A stretch of DNA of 8,968 nt, taken from contig JAITBS010000335.1 in assembly GCA_031283515.1 (NCBI GenBank), forward strand, positions 1 through 8,968, read 5' to 3'. This document shows, one piece after another, positions 1 through 6,881 of the stretch. Positions within the stretch are counted from its first letter, which is position 1. Every line of letters begins with the position of its first letter. Origin of the DNA: Planctomycetaceae bacterium (GTDB taxonomy: Bacteria > Planctomycetota > Planctomycetia > Pirellulales > Thermoguttaceae). Under the pieces are notes generated by a model. That model saw only the letters and a program-made list of their open reading frames with translations. It was not told where the DNA came from and ran no database searches. Both the position numbers and the translations under genes were made by a program.

Positions 1-2
1 GT

Positions 3-98
3 ATTATAGACTATTATCGATTGAAAAATATCCAATCAGACACTGAAATGCGCGGCTCTATCGCACGCGGCTTGCCGATACCGGCAGCAAAAACTTAG
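3..98 (+). CDS. C-terminal fragment of an unrecognised protein (partial at window edge)
   Basis: Frame 3 is open from the window edge to a TAG at 96-98 and gives 31 residues. The peptide starts IIDYYRLKNIQ and ends with a basic, glycine-rich stretch followed by PIPAAKT. The other two + frames hit stops earlier. No domain can be recognised in so short a piece, so no function is assigned. If real, the gene runs into the window from the left and converges on the dehydrogenase, whose stop codon begins 31 bp downstream. The call rests only on the open frame and protein-like composition and could be chance. Confidence 0.4.
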   Translation: MIDYYRLKNIQSDTEMRGSIARGLPIPAAKT

Positions 99-129
99 AT
101 TCTTAAACTCCTAATATTACATAGACTCT

Positions 130-1323
130 CTATTTTAGTGTACTCATATCAATTACGTAGCGGAATTTCATTTTTCCGTTTGCTAAGTTTTGGTATGCTT
201 TATCAATTTCGGAAGATTCGGCTTTGATTACTTCTACTTCGGGATAAATATTGTTGGCAACCGAATAATCAAGCATTTCCTGTGTTTCCTTAATACCGCC
301 AATTAACGATCCATAAATCTTTCGATAGGCGGCACCAAGCGGTAATTTCGATATGTTGATATTAGAGTTTGGCGGTAAACCCACAACAGCTATTTCTCCG
401 CCTATTTTTAACATCCGTACATATATTAACGGATCGTAATCAGCAGGAATTGTTGTAATAATAAAATCCATTGTGTTATTCAAGTTTTCGAGTTCTTGTG
501 GATGACGAATATTGACGTAACGTTTAACTCCCATACGTTTAGCATCGTTACGTTTTTCTTCGCTTGTATCAAACACCGTTACCTCCGTACCCAAAGCGAC
601 CAAATATTGAACAGCCATGTGTCCCACTCCGCCATAACCCGCCACTCCAACCTTATCACCTGTTTTCACTTTGCTGAACTTAATAGGCGACCATGTGGTA
701 ATTCCCGCACAAAGCAACGGAGCTGTCTTTTTCAAATCTGCATTTTTCGGAATATTAATAGCGAAATTTTCCGCAACAACAATATTATTTGAGTAACCGC
801 CCATTGTTATTTCGTGTTCGTGATAATGGTCGATGGAACTGTAGGTAAAGACCGTTCCTTTTTCACAAAATTGTTCTTTCCCCGCCGAGCATGAACCACA
901 TTTCCCGCAAGCGTTCACCATGCAACCCACTCCGGCAAAATCACCAATTTTGAATTTAGTTACATTTTTGCCGGATTTCACCACACGTCCGGCAATTTCG
1001 TGTCCGGGAACCATCGGGTAATTCGCATGAATACCAAAATTTTTTTGTTCATCCCGAACCGCATGCAAATCACTATGACAAATACCCGCATACAAAATCT
1101 CAATTTGAACATCATAATCACCAACCGCATGACGAGTAAATTCATACGAATGAAATTGATCCTCGTGAGAATGTACCGCAAAACCTTTAGCAGGAACACG
1201 ATTTCGGGGCGTATCATTTTTTGATGTTTCAATTTGTTGCGCAATAACAATGTTTACTATGAATATTATAGAAACGATAATATAAAACATTTTCAGTTTC
1301 AACAAAAATTGTAAGTTAGTCAT
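130..1323 (-). CDS. Zinc-dependent NAD(P) alcohol dehydrogenase, cinnamyl-alcohol/YahK-like, with export signal
   Basis: A 397-residue medium-chain dehydrogenase that should interconvert alcohols and aldehydes using a nicotinamide cofactor. Residues about 68-195 form the GroES-like catalytic domain. Expected catalytic zinc ligands are Cys82 (GICHSDLH), His108 (GHE) and Cys205 (LLCAG). Cys139, Cys142, Cys145 and Cys153 form the structural zinc lobe. The Rossmann motif GYGGVG is at 229-234. Asp252 sits at the end of the second Rossmann strand (VTVFDTS), which favours NAD over NADP (inference). Residues 1-28 look like a Sec signal peptide or anchor: Lys9 and Lys11, a hydrophobic run from 12, then VIA before QQ. 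Homologues are normally cytosolic and start near residue 43, so about 40 residues are extra. AGAGGG (1334-1339) lies 10 nt before the ATG and supports this start. The upstream neighbour on the same strand is a broken HxlR regulator. The exact substrate is unknown. Confidence 0.9.
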   Translation of the reverse strand: MTNLQFLLKLKMFYIIVSIIFIVNIVIAQQIETSKNDTPRNRVPAKGFAVHSHEDQFHSYEFTRHAVGDYDVQIEILYAGICHSDLHAVRDEQKNFGIHANYPMVPGHEIAGRVVKSGKNVTKFKIGDFAGVGCMVNACGKCGSCSAGKEQFCEKGTVFTYSSIDHYHEHEITMGGYSNNIVVAENFAINIPKNADLKKTAPLLCAGITTWSPIKFSKVKTGDKVGVAGYGGVGHMAVQYLVALGTEVTVFDTSEEKRNDAKRMGVKRYVNIRHPQELENLNNTMDFIITTIPADYDPLIYVRMLKIGGEIAVVGLPPNSNINISKLPLGAAYRKIYGSLIGGIKETQEMLDYSVANNIYPEVEVIKAESSEIDKAYQNLANGKMKFRYVIDMSTLK

Positions 1324-1401
1324 TTTTAAATTTCCCTCTTTGTTAAGTGTTGGTTAAATTTTTTGTTTCTTGAAATCAGAGCAAGCGAAATTATTAGAGA
1401 C

Positions 1402-1431
1402 ACCCGATAATAATTATTTTGGTCATCGGGT
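1402..1431. promoter_or_regulatory. Inverted repeat ACCCGAT/ATCGGGT upstream of the dehydrogenase
   Basis: Seven-base perfect arms at 1402-1408 and 1425-1431 enclose 16 AT-rich bases. The site lies about 80-110 bp upstream of the dehydrogenase start, between it and the regulator remnant, where an operator would be expected. There is no T-tract to suggest a terminator. The arms are short, so chance is possible. Confidence 0.25.
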
Positions 1432-1472
1432 ACAACAATTTCACTTACACTTGACCATTTTTATTTGACCAA
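1419..1472. promoter_or_regulatory. Cluster of TTGACCA motifs, possible operator
   Basis: TTGACCA occurs at 1451-1457 and, as TTGACCAA, at 1465-1472, a 14-bp period. Its reverse complement TTGGTCA is at 1419-1425, overlapping the neighbouring inverted repeat. Three copies in 54 bp of otherwise A/T-rich spacer suggest a binding site for a dimeric regulator upstream of the dehydrogenase. The adjacent HxlR remnant is the obvious candidate for the lost binder (inference). No HxlR consensus can be checked here. Confidence 0.25.
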
Positions 1473-1502
1473 TTTGTCCTTTATTTATTACATTTACATC
1501 CA

Positions 1503-1862
1503 TTATTCATTATTGTTATTATTATCTGAACGAGGTTTACTTGTTGTTACGAGCAAGATTGAATCATTGTTTTCGGAAATTGAATTGCCGTTTTGACATT
1601 CTCCGCAAAACATTGTGCAATTTGTGTGAGCGTTCATGTGATCAATACCCTAATGCGTGAACAAATGTAACGCGGGAAAAAGACTTTTTCCGCTTTCTGT
1701 GATACGGTATTCAACTTTAGGCGGAATTTCGTTGTATTGCTTGCGGGTAATCAAATTGTCCGATTCTAATTCTTTAAGCGATTGCGTCAACATCATATTG
1801 GTAACGCCGAGCGGCCGTTTTTTGATTTCGCCGTAACGTTTCGGTTCTTCACTGCACGCTCT
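1503..1862 (-). pseudogene. Degenerate HxlR-family winged-helix regulator
   Basis: One - strand frame encodes most of an HxlR helix-turn-helix domain. It contains EEPKRYGEIKKR, then TNMMLTQSLKELE (recognition region), DNLITRKQYNEIPPKVEYR (the wing, with the family's typical PPKVEY), and TESGKSLFPALHLFTH. The next codon, at 1650-1652, is TAG where the family usually has Trp followed by Gly. After it the same frame continues GIDHMNAHTN, a Cys-containing stretch (CTMFCGEC), and a natural TAA at 1503-1505. This looks like a TGG to TAG change in a former gene. The first helix and wing start (about 35 residues, usually containing a Cys and GGKW) are missing, and an in-frame TGA lies at 1878-1880. 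No start codon precedes the conserved part, so the gene is dead by both truncation and nonsense. HxlR regulators often respond to thiol or aldehyde stress and sit beside oxidoreductases, which fits the downstream dehydrogenase. Confidence 0.8.
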
Positions 1863-1947
1863 ACTTACCGAAAAATTTCACATCAGAAAAAAATTTAACC
1901 GAATTTTAAAGTAAAAGCAGTGATAAACCGCCGGAAAAATTTTGGAA

Positions 1948-4344
1948 TTATTCTGTTTTATACAATTCGAATTCCCAGATTCGGGCTAAATTACCGGGAG
2001 TTGCTGTGATCACAAGCCGGAACGCCGAACTTTTTACTGTTGGAAAACGTTTGCCAAGATCAGGAACATCGTTTGATTCTGTTTTGGTTCCGCCGATGTC
2101 AGTCCATGTTGAACCGTTACGGTATTGAAGTACGAAATCCTGAATCGGTGTTGTCCCGCCGGATTGACCGGAAATCAATCGTAATGCGTTGATTTCAACT
2201 TGTTGCGGAAAAGTCAGCTCAACCCAATGCGGTTCCGAATGCAAATCTCCGCCTTCATCACTAACCCAACGTCCGGCATTGTTGGTAATATCCATGTTGC
2301 CGTCATTGATATTTGTTGCGGGATAGTTTGCCTTCCGGTAAAGACTCGAAACAGTAATTTGAGCGTCGCGGGCAAGATTCTTGCCGGCTTTCGGTAACCA
2401 TGTCGGCGGTGTTAATTTTTGAACCGGTTTACCAGACGGATTCGGTTGCGCTGAATGCCAATACTGTTCCGGTGCCGCTGCCACACCTTTTTCCATCAGC
2501 TGTTTTAGTTCTGACAAATATTTTTCGTACACTCCGCGCGGTGTTGTATTATTTTTTGTTGCAATGGATGCCGCCATGCCGACTACTTCACCCATCATTC
2601 CACCGGTCCGCATAACACGGATTGTTCCAAGTGCAACATGCGTAACACTAATACATCGTCCCGCCATAAAAAGATTCGAAACATTTTTTGAATAAAGTGT
2701 TCGGTACGGAATAGCGTAAGGTTGAATACCTTTGTGCTTGGCAACTGTTCGAAATGCTTCATTGGAAAAATATTTTTCATTTTTCGTTTCAGGATAATGC
2801 AGGTCAATTGTCCATGTTGTTACAAAACTGGCATCGGGCCAAAGTTCACGCTGTACAATATCCTGTTCCTGAAGAATCACATCACCCATCAAACGCCGTG
2901 ATTCACGTTTTCCCGCAATAAAGGCAACCCAACCAAGTTTTCGGGTTTCCGCTTTTTCACGCCATTTCGGTTCGCTTTGGTTTTTCATGTACGCCCAATG
3001 TCCGTAAGCGGCACGAAGTCCGTTATCGCGAATCCGCTCAATATCCCAAACCTGATCGTAATTCAAACCGGTTTCCCAATCCCAATCACCTTGAACCATC
3101 GGTTGCGCACTCTCATGCGTAAACTGATGCGCCCAAGGAAGCGGCGGAAATTCCGTCTTAACCGGTTTCCCATCCGCATCTTTAACCGGTACAGAATACC
3201 ATTGAACCGATGCTCCCATCGTCATTTTATCGGGTTGTTCCGGTGCAAGCGTTTCACGTGTTTCCGCCTTCGACTCACGACCCATTCGCCATTCGGCTCC
3301 GGCAAGAAAACCAAGATTTCCGTCACCACTACAATCCGCAAAAAGTTTACCGGCAAATTTCGTTTCAATACCCGTTTCAATATTTTTACCAATAACAGAT
3401 TTAATCTCAATCAAACCATCCGCAGATTTTATCGTTTCTGTTGCAATAATATGGGTATTCAGATAGAGTGTGATATTTTTTTCGGCTTTAATGGCGTTGA
3501 GTTTTTTATCGTCTTTGTAATATTCACCGGGTTGAGCATTACCTTCGTGCTGCGGATCGAGTTCATGAACGAGGTTGCCGAGATTGGGATAAGGCGGATG
3601 TCCCATCCGACCCTGAAGATGAACTCGAACTTCCGAACTATTATTACCGCCCACTGTCGGACGATTTTGAATAAGCGCAACTTTACAATCAAGTCTTGCA
3701 GCAGAAATAGCGGAACAAATTCCGGCAATACCGCCGCCAACAACAACTAAATCAAAAACTCCTTCTTTTACCAACGGAGCCTCCAACGGTGAAACAGCTA
3801 AATTCAATGTTTTACGGCGAATTTTGTCGATTTCCTGAATATCTTCCGGCGGTACATATTTTTCATCGGCAGTGAAAAGAATCGCGTCCAACCGTCCGTC
3901 AAAACCAGTCAAATCATGTAACGTAATTTTAACTTTTTCGTTTTTGATATTAACGGTTCCTCCGTTTTGCCAATGCCAAGGATTGCCTTCGGTTCCGAAA
4001 ACGGTTTCGAGTTTCTGATTGTTCACGCTCATTTGAAATTTTCCGGGCGCATATTCCGGTGTCCAGGGCGCAATCCAATTACGTGTGCGGACGAAAACAC
4101 GATAAGTTCCCGATTTAGGAAAGACAATTTCCGTTACAGCATCGGCAACCGGTTCACCCATTCCGTGAGCCAAAAGAACCGGTGAACCCATCGCATCCAT
4201 ATATTGCTGATCGACCACCCAACCGCCCTTATCGGTAAACGATTCCGCTTCAACAAAAACAGGAAATTCCGTTTGAGCAAACATAAGAGTTGAAGAAAGA
4301 ATAAAAAACACAAAAACCGTAAAAACCAAAGAATAAAATCGCAT
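1948..4344 (-). CDS. Secreted FAD-dependent oxidoreductase with N-terminal golvesin/CBM-like and C-terminal F5/8 type C domains
   Basis: A 798-residue protein. Residues 1-23 are a Sec-type signal peptide (cleavage likely after MFA, before QTE). Residues about 28-160 form a beta-sandwich like the golvesin/xanthan-lyase-associated domain (VEAESF, GGWVVDQQ, GTYRVFVRTRNW). Residues about 197-600 are an FAD_oxidored domain. It has the dinucleotide motif DLVVVGGGIAGICSA at 198-212, the family signature GGNNSSEVR at 232-240, ADCSGDGNLG at 336-345, and the C-terminal flavin site around NLFMAGR (557-563) and GTIRVMRTGG (573-582). Residues about 655-797 resemble a discoidin/F5-8 type C module with the WVELTF and FRLVIT strands. 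Such flanking modules usually bind sugars. Reaction and substrate are unknown; a carbohydrate-related redox step is inferred. The signal has no twin-arginine, odd for an exported flavoprotein. AGGAGG at 4350-4355, 5 nt before the ATG, fixes the start. No close partner gene: 246 bp separate it from the next gene upstream. Confidence 0.87.
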   Translation of the reverse strand: MRFYSLVFTVFVFFILSSTLMFAQTEFPVFVEAESFTDKGGWVVDQQYMDAMGSPVLLAHGMGEPVADAVTEIVFPKSGTYRVFVRTRNWIAPWTPEYAPGKFQMSVNNQKLETVFGTEGNPWHWQNGGTVNIKNEKVKITLHDLTGFDGRLDAILFTADEKYVPPEDIQEIDKIRRKTLNLAVSPLEAPLVKEGVFDLVVVGGGIAGICSAISAARLDCKVALIQNRPTVGGNNSSEVRVHLQGRMGHPPYPNLGNLVHELDPQHEGNAQPGEYYKDDKKLNAIKAEKNITLYLNTHIIATETIKSADGLIEIKSVIGKNIETGIETKFAGKLFADCSGDGNLGFLAGAEWRMGRESKAETRETLAPEQPDKMTMGASVQWYSVPVKDADGKPVKTEFPPLPWAHQFTHESAQPMVQGDWDWETGLNYDQVWDIERIRDNGLRAAYGHWAYMKNQSEPKWREKAETRKLGWVAFIAGKRESRRLMGDVILQEQDIVQRELWPDASFVTTWTIDLHYPETKNEKYFSNEAFRTVAKHKGIQPYAIPYRTLYSKNVSNLFMAGRCISVTHVALGTIRVMRTGGMMGEVVGMAASIATKNNTTPRGVYEKYLSELKQLMEKGVAAAPEQYWHSAQPNPSGKPVQKLTPPTWLPKAGKNLARDAQITVSSLYRKANYPATNINDGNMDITNNAGRWVSDEGGDLHSEPHWVELTFPQQVEINALRLISGQSGGTTPIQDFVLQYRNGSTWTDIGGTKTESNDVPDLGKRFPTVKSSAFRLVITATPGNLARIWEFELYKTE

Positions 4345-4349
4345 TATTG

Positions 4350-4355
4350 CCTCCT
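4350..4355 (-). promoter_or_regulatory. Strong Shine-Dalgarno site of the FAD oxidoreductase
   Basis: On the - strand this reads AGGAGG, spaced 5 nt (CAATA) from the ATG at 4342-4344. It is the best ribosome binding site in the window and confirms the start that includes the signal peptide. Confidence 0.8.
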
Positions 4356-4397
4356 GAAAAAAATGAGTTAAACAGTTAAAAGGTCAATTAAGGACGT

Positions 4398-4403
4398 ATT
4401 ATA
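4398..4403 (-). promoter_or_regulatory. Possible -10 element for the FAD oxidoreductase
   Basis: The - strand carries a perfect TATAAT about 54 bp before the start codon, inside the otherwise featureless 246-bp spacer. At 17-bp spacing the -35 position reads only TAAAAT, a weak match. Planctomycete promoters are poorly defined and the region is A/T-rich, so this is tentative. Confidence 0.2.
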
Positions 4404-4590
4404 AAATAAGCAGCAGTCAAATTTTATTACATCCTTTTGTTTATTGTTATACAGAGTATATTACGCCTTATACAATTATCAAGCAGTAACTTTAACTTTT
4501 TTCCAAAAAAATAAAAAAAATGGTAATATTTCAGCGATTTTTTTGTAACTAACAACAATATGGTTCATTGGATGTACGGTACTTTTCAAT

Positions 4591-5088
4591 TCAAGTTCCC
4601 GGACGAATTGTATCGACCAGAATACGAACAGGTGAACCTATATCGAATGACATAGAGTTACGTCCTTTTTTAACGGACATTTCTAAGGAGCTTGTTTCTG
4701 CGGTGGAGTATTTATTGTCGATGAGCGAATACACATGAGTTATTCCCGAAACGTATTCATTTGCCGGAGTATCTGATTCCGTCAACCTTTTGGAAAGAAC
4801 CACAATGTAATCACCAACAGGAACACCTTGAAACCGACCATACGTTACCAAAGCCGCATTGCCCGAAGTATCGGTGATTCCGGTAACGGGCCAAACACTT
4901 TCTTCTTTGGCAATAAGTTGTACGGACACATCGGTTACGGGAACTCCGTTTTGTGTTACGGTGATGGTGCATGGATGCAACGGTGGAAGCCCAGCCGGAC
5001 GTTGCGATTGATTGCATCCTGACAAAAAAGGAATCAATAAACACAAAAAAACAATGTAACGGAATAAATTGAACATAGAATGAAACAT
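4591..5088 (-). CDS. Small lipoprotein with transthyretin/carboxypeptidase-regulatory-like beta fold
   Basis: A 165-residue protein. Its signal ends in a clear lipobox LSGC, so Cys25 should be lipidated after cleavage and the protein anchored in a membrane outside the cytoplasm. The mature part begins with a Pro-rich linker (PAGLPPLHPC). It continues as a beta-sandwich of the carboxypeptidase-regulatory/transthyretin type: TITVTQNGVPVTDVSVQLIA at 41-60, TDTSGNAALVTYG at 72-84, and VPVGDYIVVLSK at 89-100. The tail (YSTAETSSLEMSVKKG) is typical of small planctomycete lipoproteins encoded after DUF1559 genes, from memory of the group. It lies 54 bp downstream of the DUF1559 gene on the same strand, suggesting co-transcription. 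Neither ATG (Met1 or Met5) has a clear Shine-Dalgarno; Met1 is kept because only it gives the longer basic n-region. Role unknown; a surface scaffold function is inferred. Confidence 0.8.
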   Translation of the reverse strand: MFHSMFNLFRYIVFLCLLIPFLSGCNQSQRPAGLPPLHPCTITVTQNGVPVTDVSVQLIAKEESVWPVTGITDTSGNAALVTYGRFQGVPVGDYIVVLSKRLTESDTPANEYVSGITHVYSLIDNKYSTAETSSLEMSVKKGRNSMSFDIGSPVRILVDTIRPGT

Positions 5089-5142
5089 AATAAAAAATAA
5101 AAGTTTAAGTTAAAAGATTTAGGTTAAATTATCGAAACGAAT

Positions 5143-6442
5143 TTAAGGGACAGCAATTTCTCCGCCGTTGAGTGAACCGAGAGCACCCCAAACACCAAAA
5201 GGACTTGCCGTATTGAAATATTCACGCGGTTTGTATGTAGTATTGAGATTACCGCAATTAATTGTTTCGGAAATGAATCGGCACGAACCGTCTCCGAACA
5301 CGGAATTGACGCCGCCGGTATGTTGACTTGAAACGCTATAAAATCCCCATGAGCCAACATCAGCACGGTAACAATTGGGCGAATTGGGAGGTAAAACCGT
5401 ATTGAATCCGGTCATAGCGGGTCTTGCATCAATAATACGACCGCCGCGCCAACTTCCTTTTGTTGTATCATATTTACTCGATACGATGAGATTTTGATCT
5501 CCGGGATCACGTACTGCCAGACATTTGCTTGGGTCAATATCATTACTTCCTCCGTAAATGGAAGATTCAAAGGCAATACCGCCTTTAATTGTCCGGTCTG
5601 AATATAATTCGGTTGATGTTACGGACTCGCTTGCCATAATGGTATTGGATGTACCATCAAGAAATGAAGCGGTTGAGTGCCATGTAAATTCAATGAATGG
5701 AGCTCGTGCCCGCCATTGACCTTCAGTGAAATGTCCCCAACCTCCATTATCATGGTTATTAAGAACGATATCTGCGGTAGAAAGTCTCATGCTTGTTTTG
5801 TATAACGGACCGTTGGTACCTGTTTGTGTGTTTTTCTGTCTTGATGTCGGGTCAGAGGGGCAACAGAAAGACGGAACCGAAAATTCGCCAAGAAACACGA
5901 TACTTGCAAGATCGGGACCAGGATTAGCTACAATCGTACCACTGGAACCGGGGCTTGTTTTGATGGAATCATAAGCGGTTTGTTGTTCAAGAAACGGAAG
6001 AACCTGAAAAAAAGCTCCCCATAATTGTCCTCCTCCGCGTAAATACCCTCTCTGAGCCGGAAAAGTGTCGAATACATCATGATAATTGTGAAACCCGATT
6101 CCCAGTTGTTTCATGTTGTTGCTACACTGCATTCGTCTTGCCGCTTCACGCGCTGCTTGAACTGCCGGCAACAGAAGAGCAATTAACACGCCGATAATCG
6201 CAATCACCACAAGAAGTTCGACTAACGTAAAGCCGAACGGTGAAGAGCAAAAATGTCGTAAGAAGTTTACTGGAAAGCGTTTAGAGCGAGAACACGCTCC
6301 GCTATCCGTTATTAACTCTCCACTACAGTTTGCCCCCCCCCCCCTGCTTTTCCTGAATTACCCATTTTAATATTGGACTTTTCACCAAAGATAATATGGT
6401 GTTTTCCAATAAAATCAGGAGATTTTCCACAAAGTTTTTCAT
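5143..6442 (-). CDS. DUF1559 pseudopilin-like protein, frame interrupted at a poly-G tract
   Basis: The main frame encodes a type IV prepilin cleavage/methylation motif (GFTLVELLVVIAIIGV, GFT codons just above 6220), then LLLPAVQAAREAARRMQCSNN, the DUF1559 body (LPFLEQQTAYDS, CCPSDP, FLDGTSNTIMASE), and the C-terminal H-X9-DG motif (HTGGVNSVFGDG). It ends in WGALGSLNGGEIAVP. Such proteins are abundant in Planctomycetes and are probably exported pseudopilins. A GTG at 6208-6210 lies inside the prepilin motif and cannot be the start. This frame runs back to a TAA at 6358-6360 with no ATG, GTG or TTG. The likely start is the ATG at 6440-6442, with AAGGA (6451-6455) 8 nt upstream. It reads MKNFVENLLILLEN... 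into twelve Gs (6333-6344) and, as sequenced, stops at TAG 6323-6325. With 11 or 14 Gs it joins the pseudopilin frame, giving a 70-residue leader before Phe of GFTLVE. Phase variation, recent decay or a sequencing error would all explain this. Confidence 0.85.
6333..6344 (-). repeat. Poly-G tract (12 Gs) in the 5' coding part of the DUF1559 gene
   Basis: Twelve consecutive Cs on the + strand are twelve Gs in the mRNA sense. The tract sits about 100 bp inside the open frame that starts at 6442 and about 115 bp before the prepilin motif. Counting codons, 12 Gs lead to a stop after GGGGKL, while 11 or 14 Gs connect to the pseudopilin frame through GCA AAC TGT. A second, poorer start (ATG at 6362-6364, no clear ribosome binding site) would need 10 or 13. 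No comparable G or C run occurs elsewhere in this A/T-rich window. Confidence 0.9.
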
Positions 6443-6489
6443 TGTCATGTTCCTTATTTTGTAAGGTTTCTTTGAAATAACCGTTATTC

Positions 6490-6513
6490 ATTTACCATTA
6501 CAATCTGGTAAAT
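6490..6513. promoter_or_regulatory. Perfect inverted repeat ATTTACCA/TGGTAAAT upstream of the DUF1559 gene
   Basis: Eight-base perfect arms at 6490-6497 and 6506-6513 flank 8 bases. The repeat is about 50-70 bp upstream of the proposed ATG, in the 5' untranslated or promoter region. No T-tract follows in the direction of transcription, so an operator or 5' UTR hairpin is more likely than a terminator. On the - strand a TTGACC lies just upstream (about 6528-6533), but no good -10 follows at the right distance. The rest of 6514-6706 is A/T-rich spacer where I see nothing else. Confidence 0.35.
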
Positions 6514-6706
6514 AAAATACAATACGGGTCAAACGAACCTAATTTTTATCCGAAACAGCGTTAGGAGTCAATAGAGGTCTTGCTGTTTTTTTTCGCTTTT
6601 TCACAAAAAAATTCCTTGTGTTCAGAGAGTAATTGGTAAAATAGGTAAAATTATAACAGTAATCAGGATTTTAAAAGTTGACATAATCTATTTTTGAATC
6701 TGTTTT

Positions 6707-6881
6707 GTCCGCAGATTACGTAGATTTTTTTGTTCGCAGATGACGCAGATTTTTTTGTCCGCAGATTACGTAGATTTTTTTGTCCACAGATTACGTAGAT
6801 TTTTTTGTCCACAGATTACGTAGATTTTTTTGTCCGCAAATTACGCAGATTTTTTTGTTCGCAGATGACGCAGATTTTTTT
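6707..6881. repeat. Seven tandem 25-bp repeats
   Basis: Seven uninterrupted units of exactly 25 bp start at 6707, 6732, 6757, 6782, 6807, 6832 and 6857. The consensus is GTCCGCAGATTACGTAGA followed by seven Ts. Units 1 and 3 are identical, units 4 and 5 are identical (GTCCACAG variant), and units 2 and 7 are identical (GTTCGCAGATGACGCAGA). Unit 6 has GCAAATTACGCAGA. The sharing of variants between separated units points to amplification by slippage or unequal exchange. No reading frame of interest crosses it. It lies between the DUF1559 gene and the 3' end of the sulfatase, both on the - strand. Confidence 0.95.

Noticed and set aside
2977..3750. 257-codon open frame on the + strand
   Set aside because: It lies entirely antisense to the FAD oxidoreductase. 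Its product is rich in Arg, Phe and Asn without any domain, as expected for a shadow frame of a strongly coding strand.
4345..4590. Small gene or RNA in the spacer between the lipoprotein and the FAD oxidoreductase
   Set aside because: Only A/T-rich sequence with runs of A and T is seen; no protein-like frame, no convincing hairpin.
6208..6210. GTG as the start of the DUF1559 protein
   Set aside because: It would begin inside the hydrophobic part of the prepilin motif and discard the GFTLVE cleavage site, which is plainly encoded upstream in the same frame.
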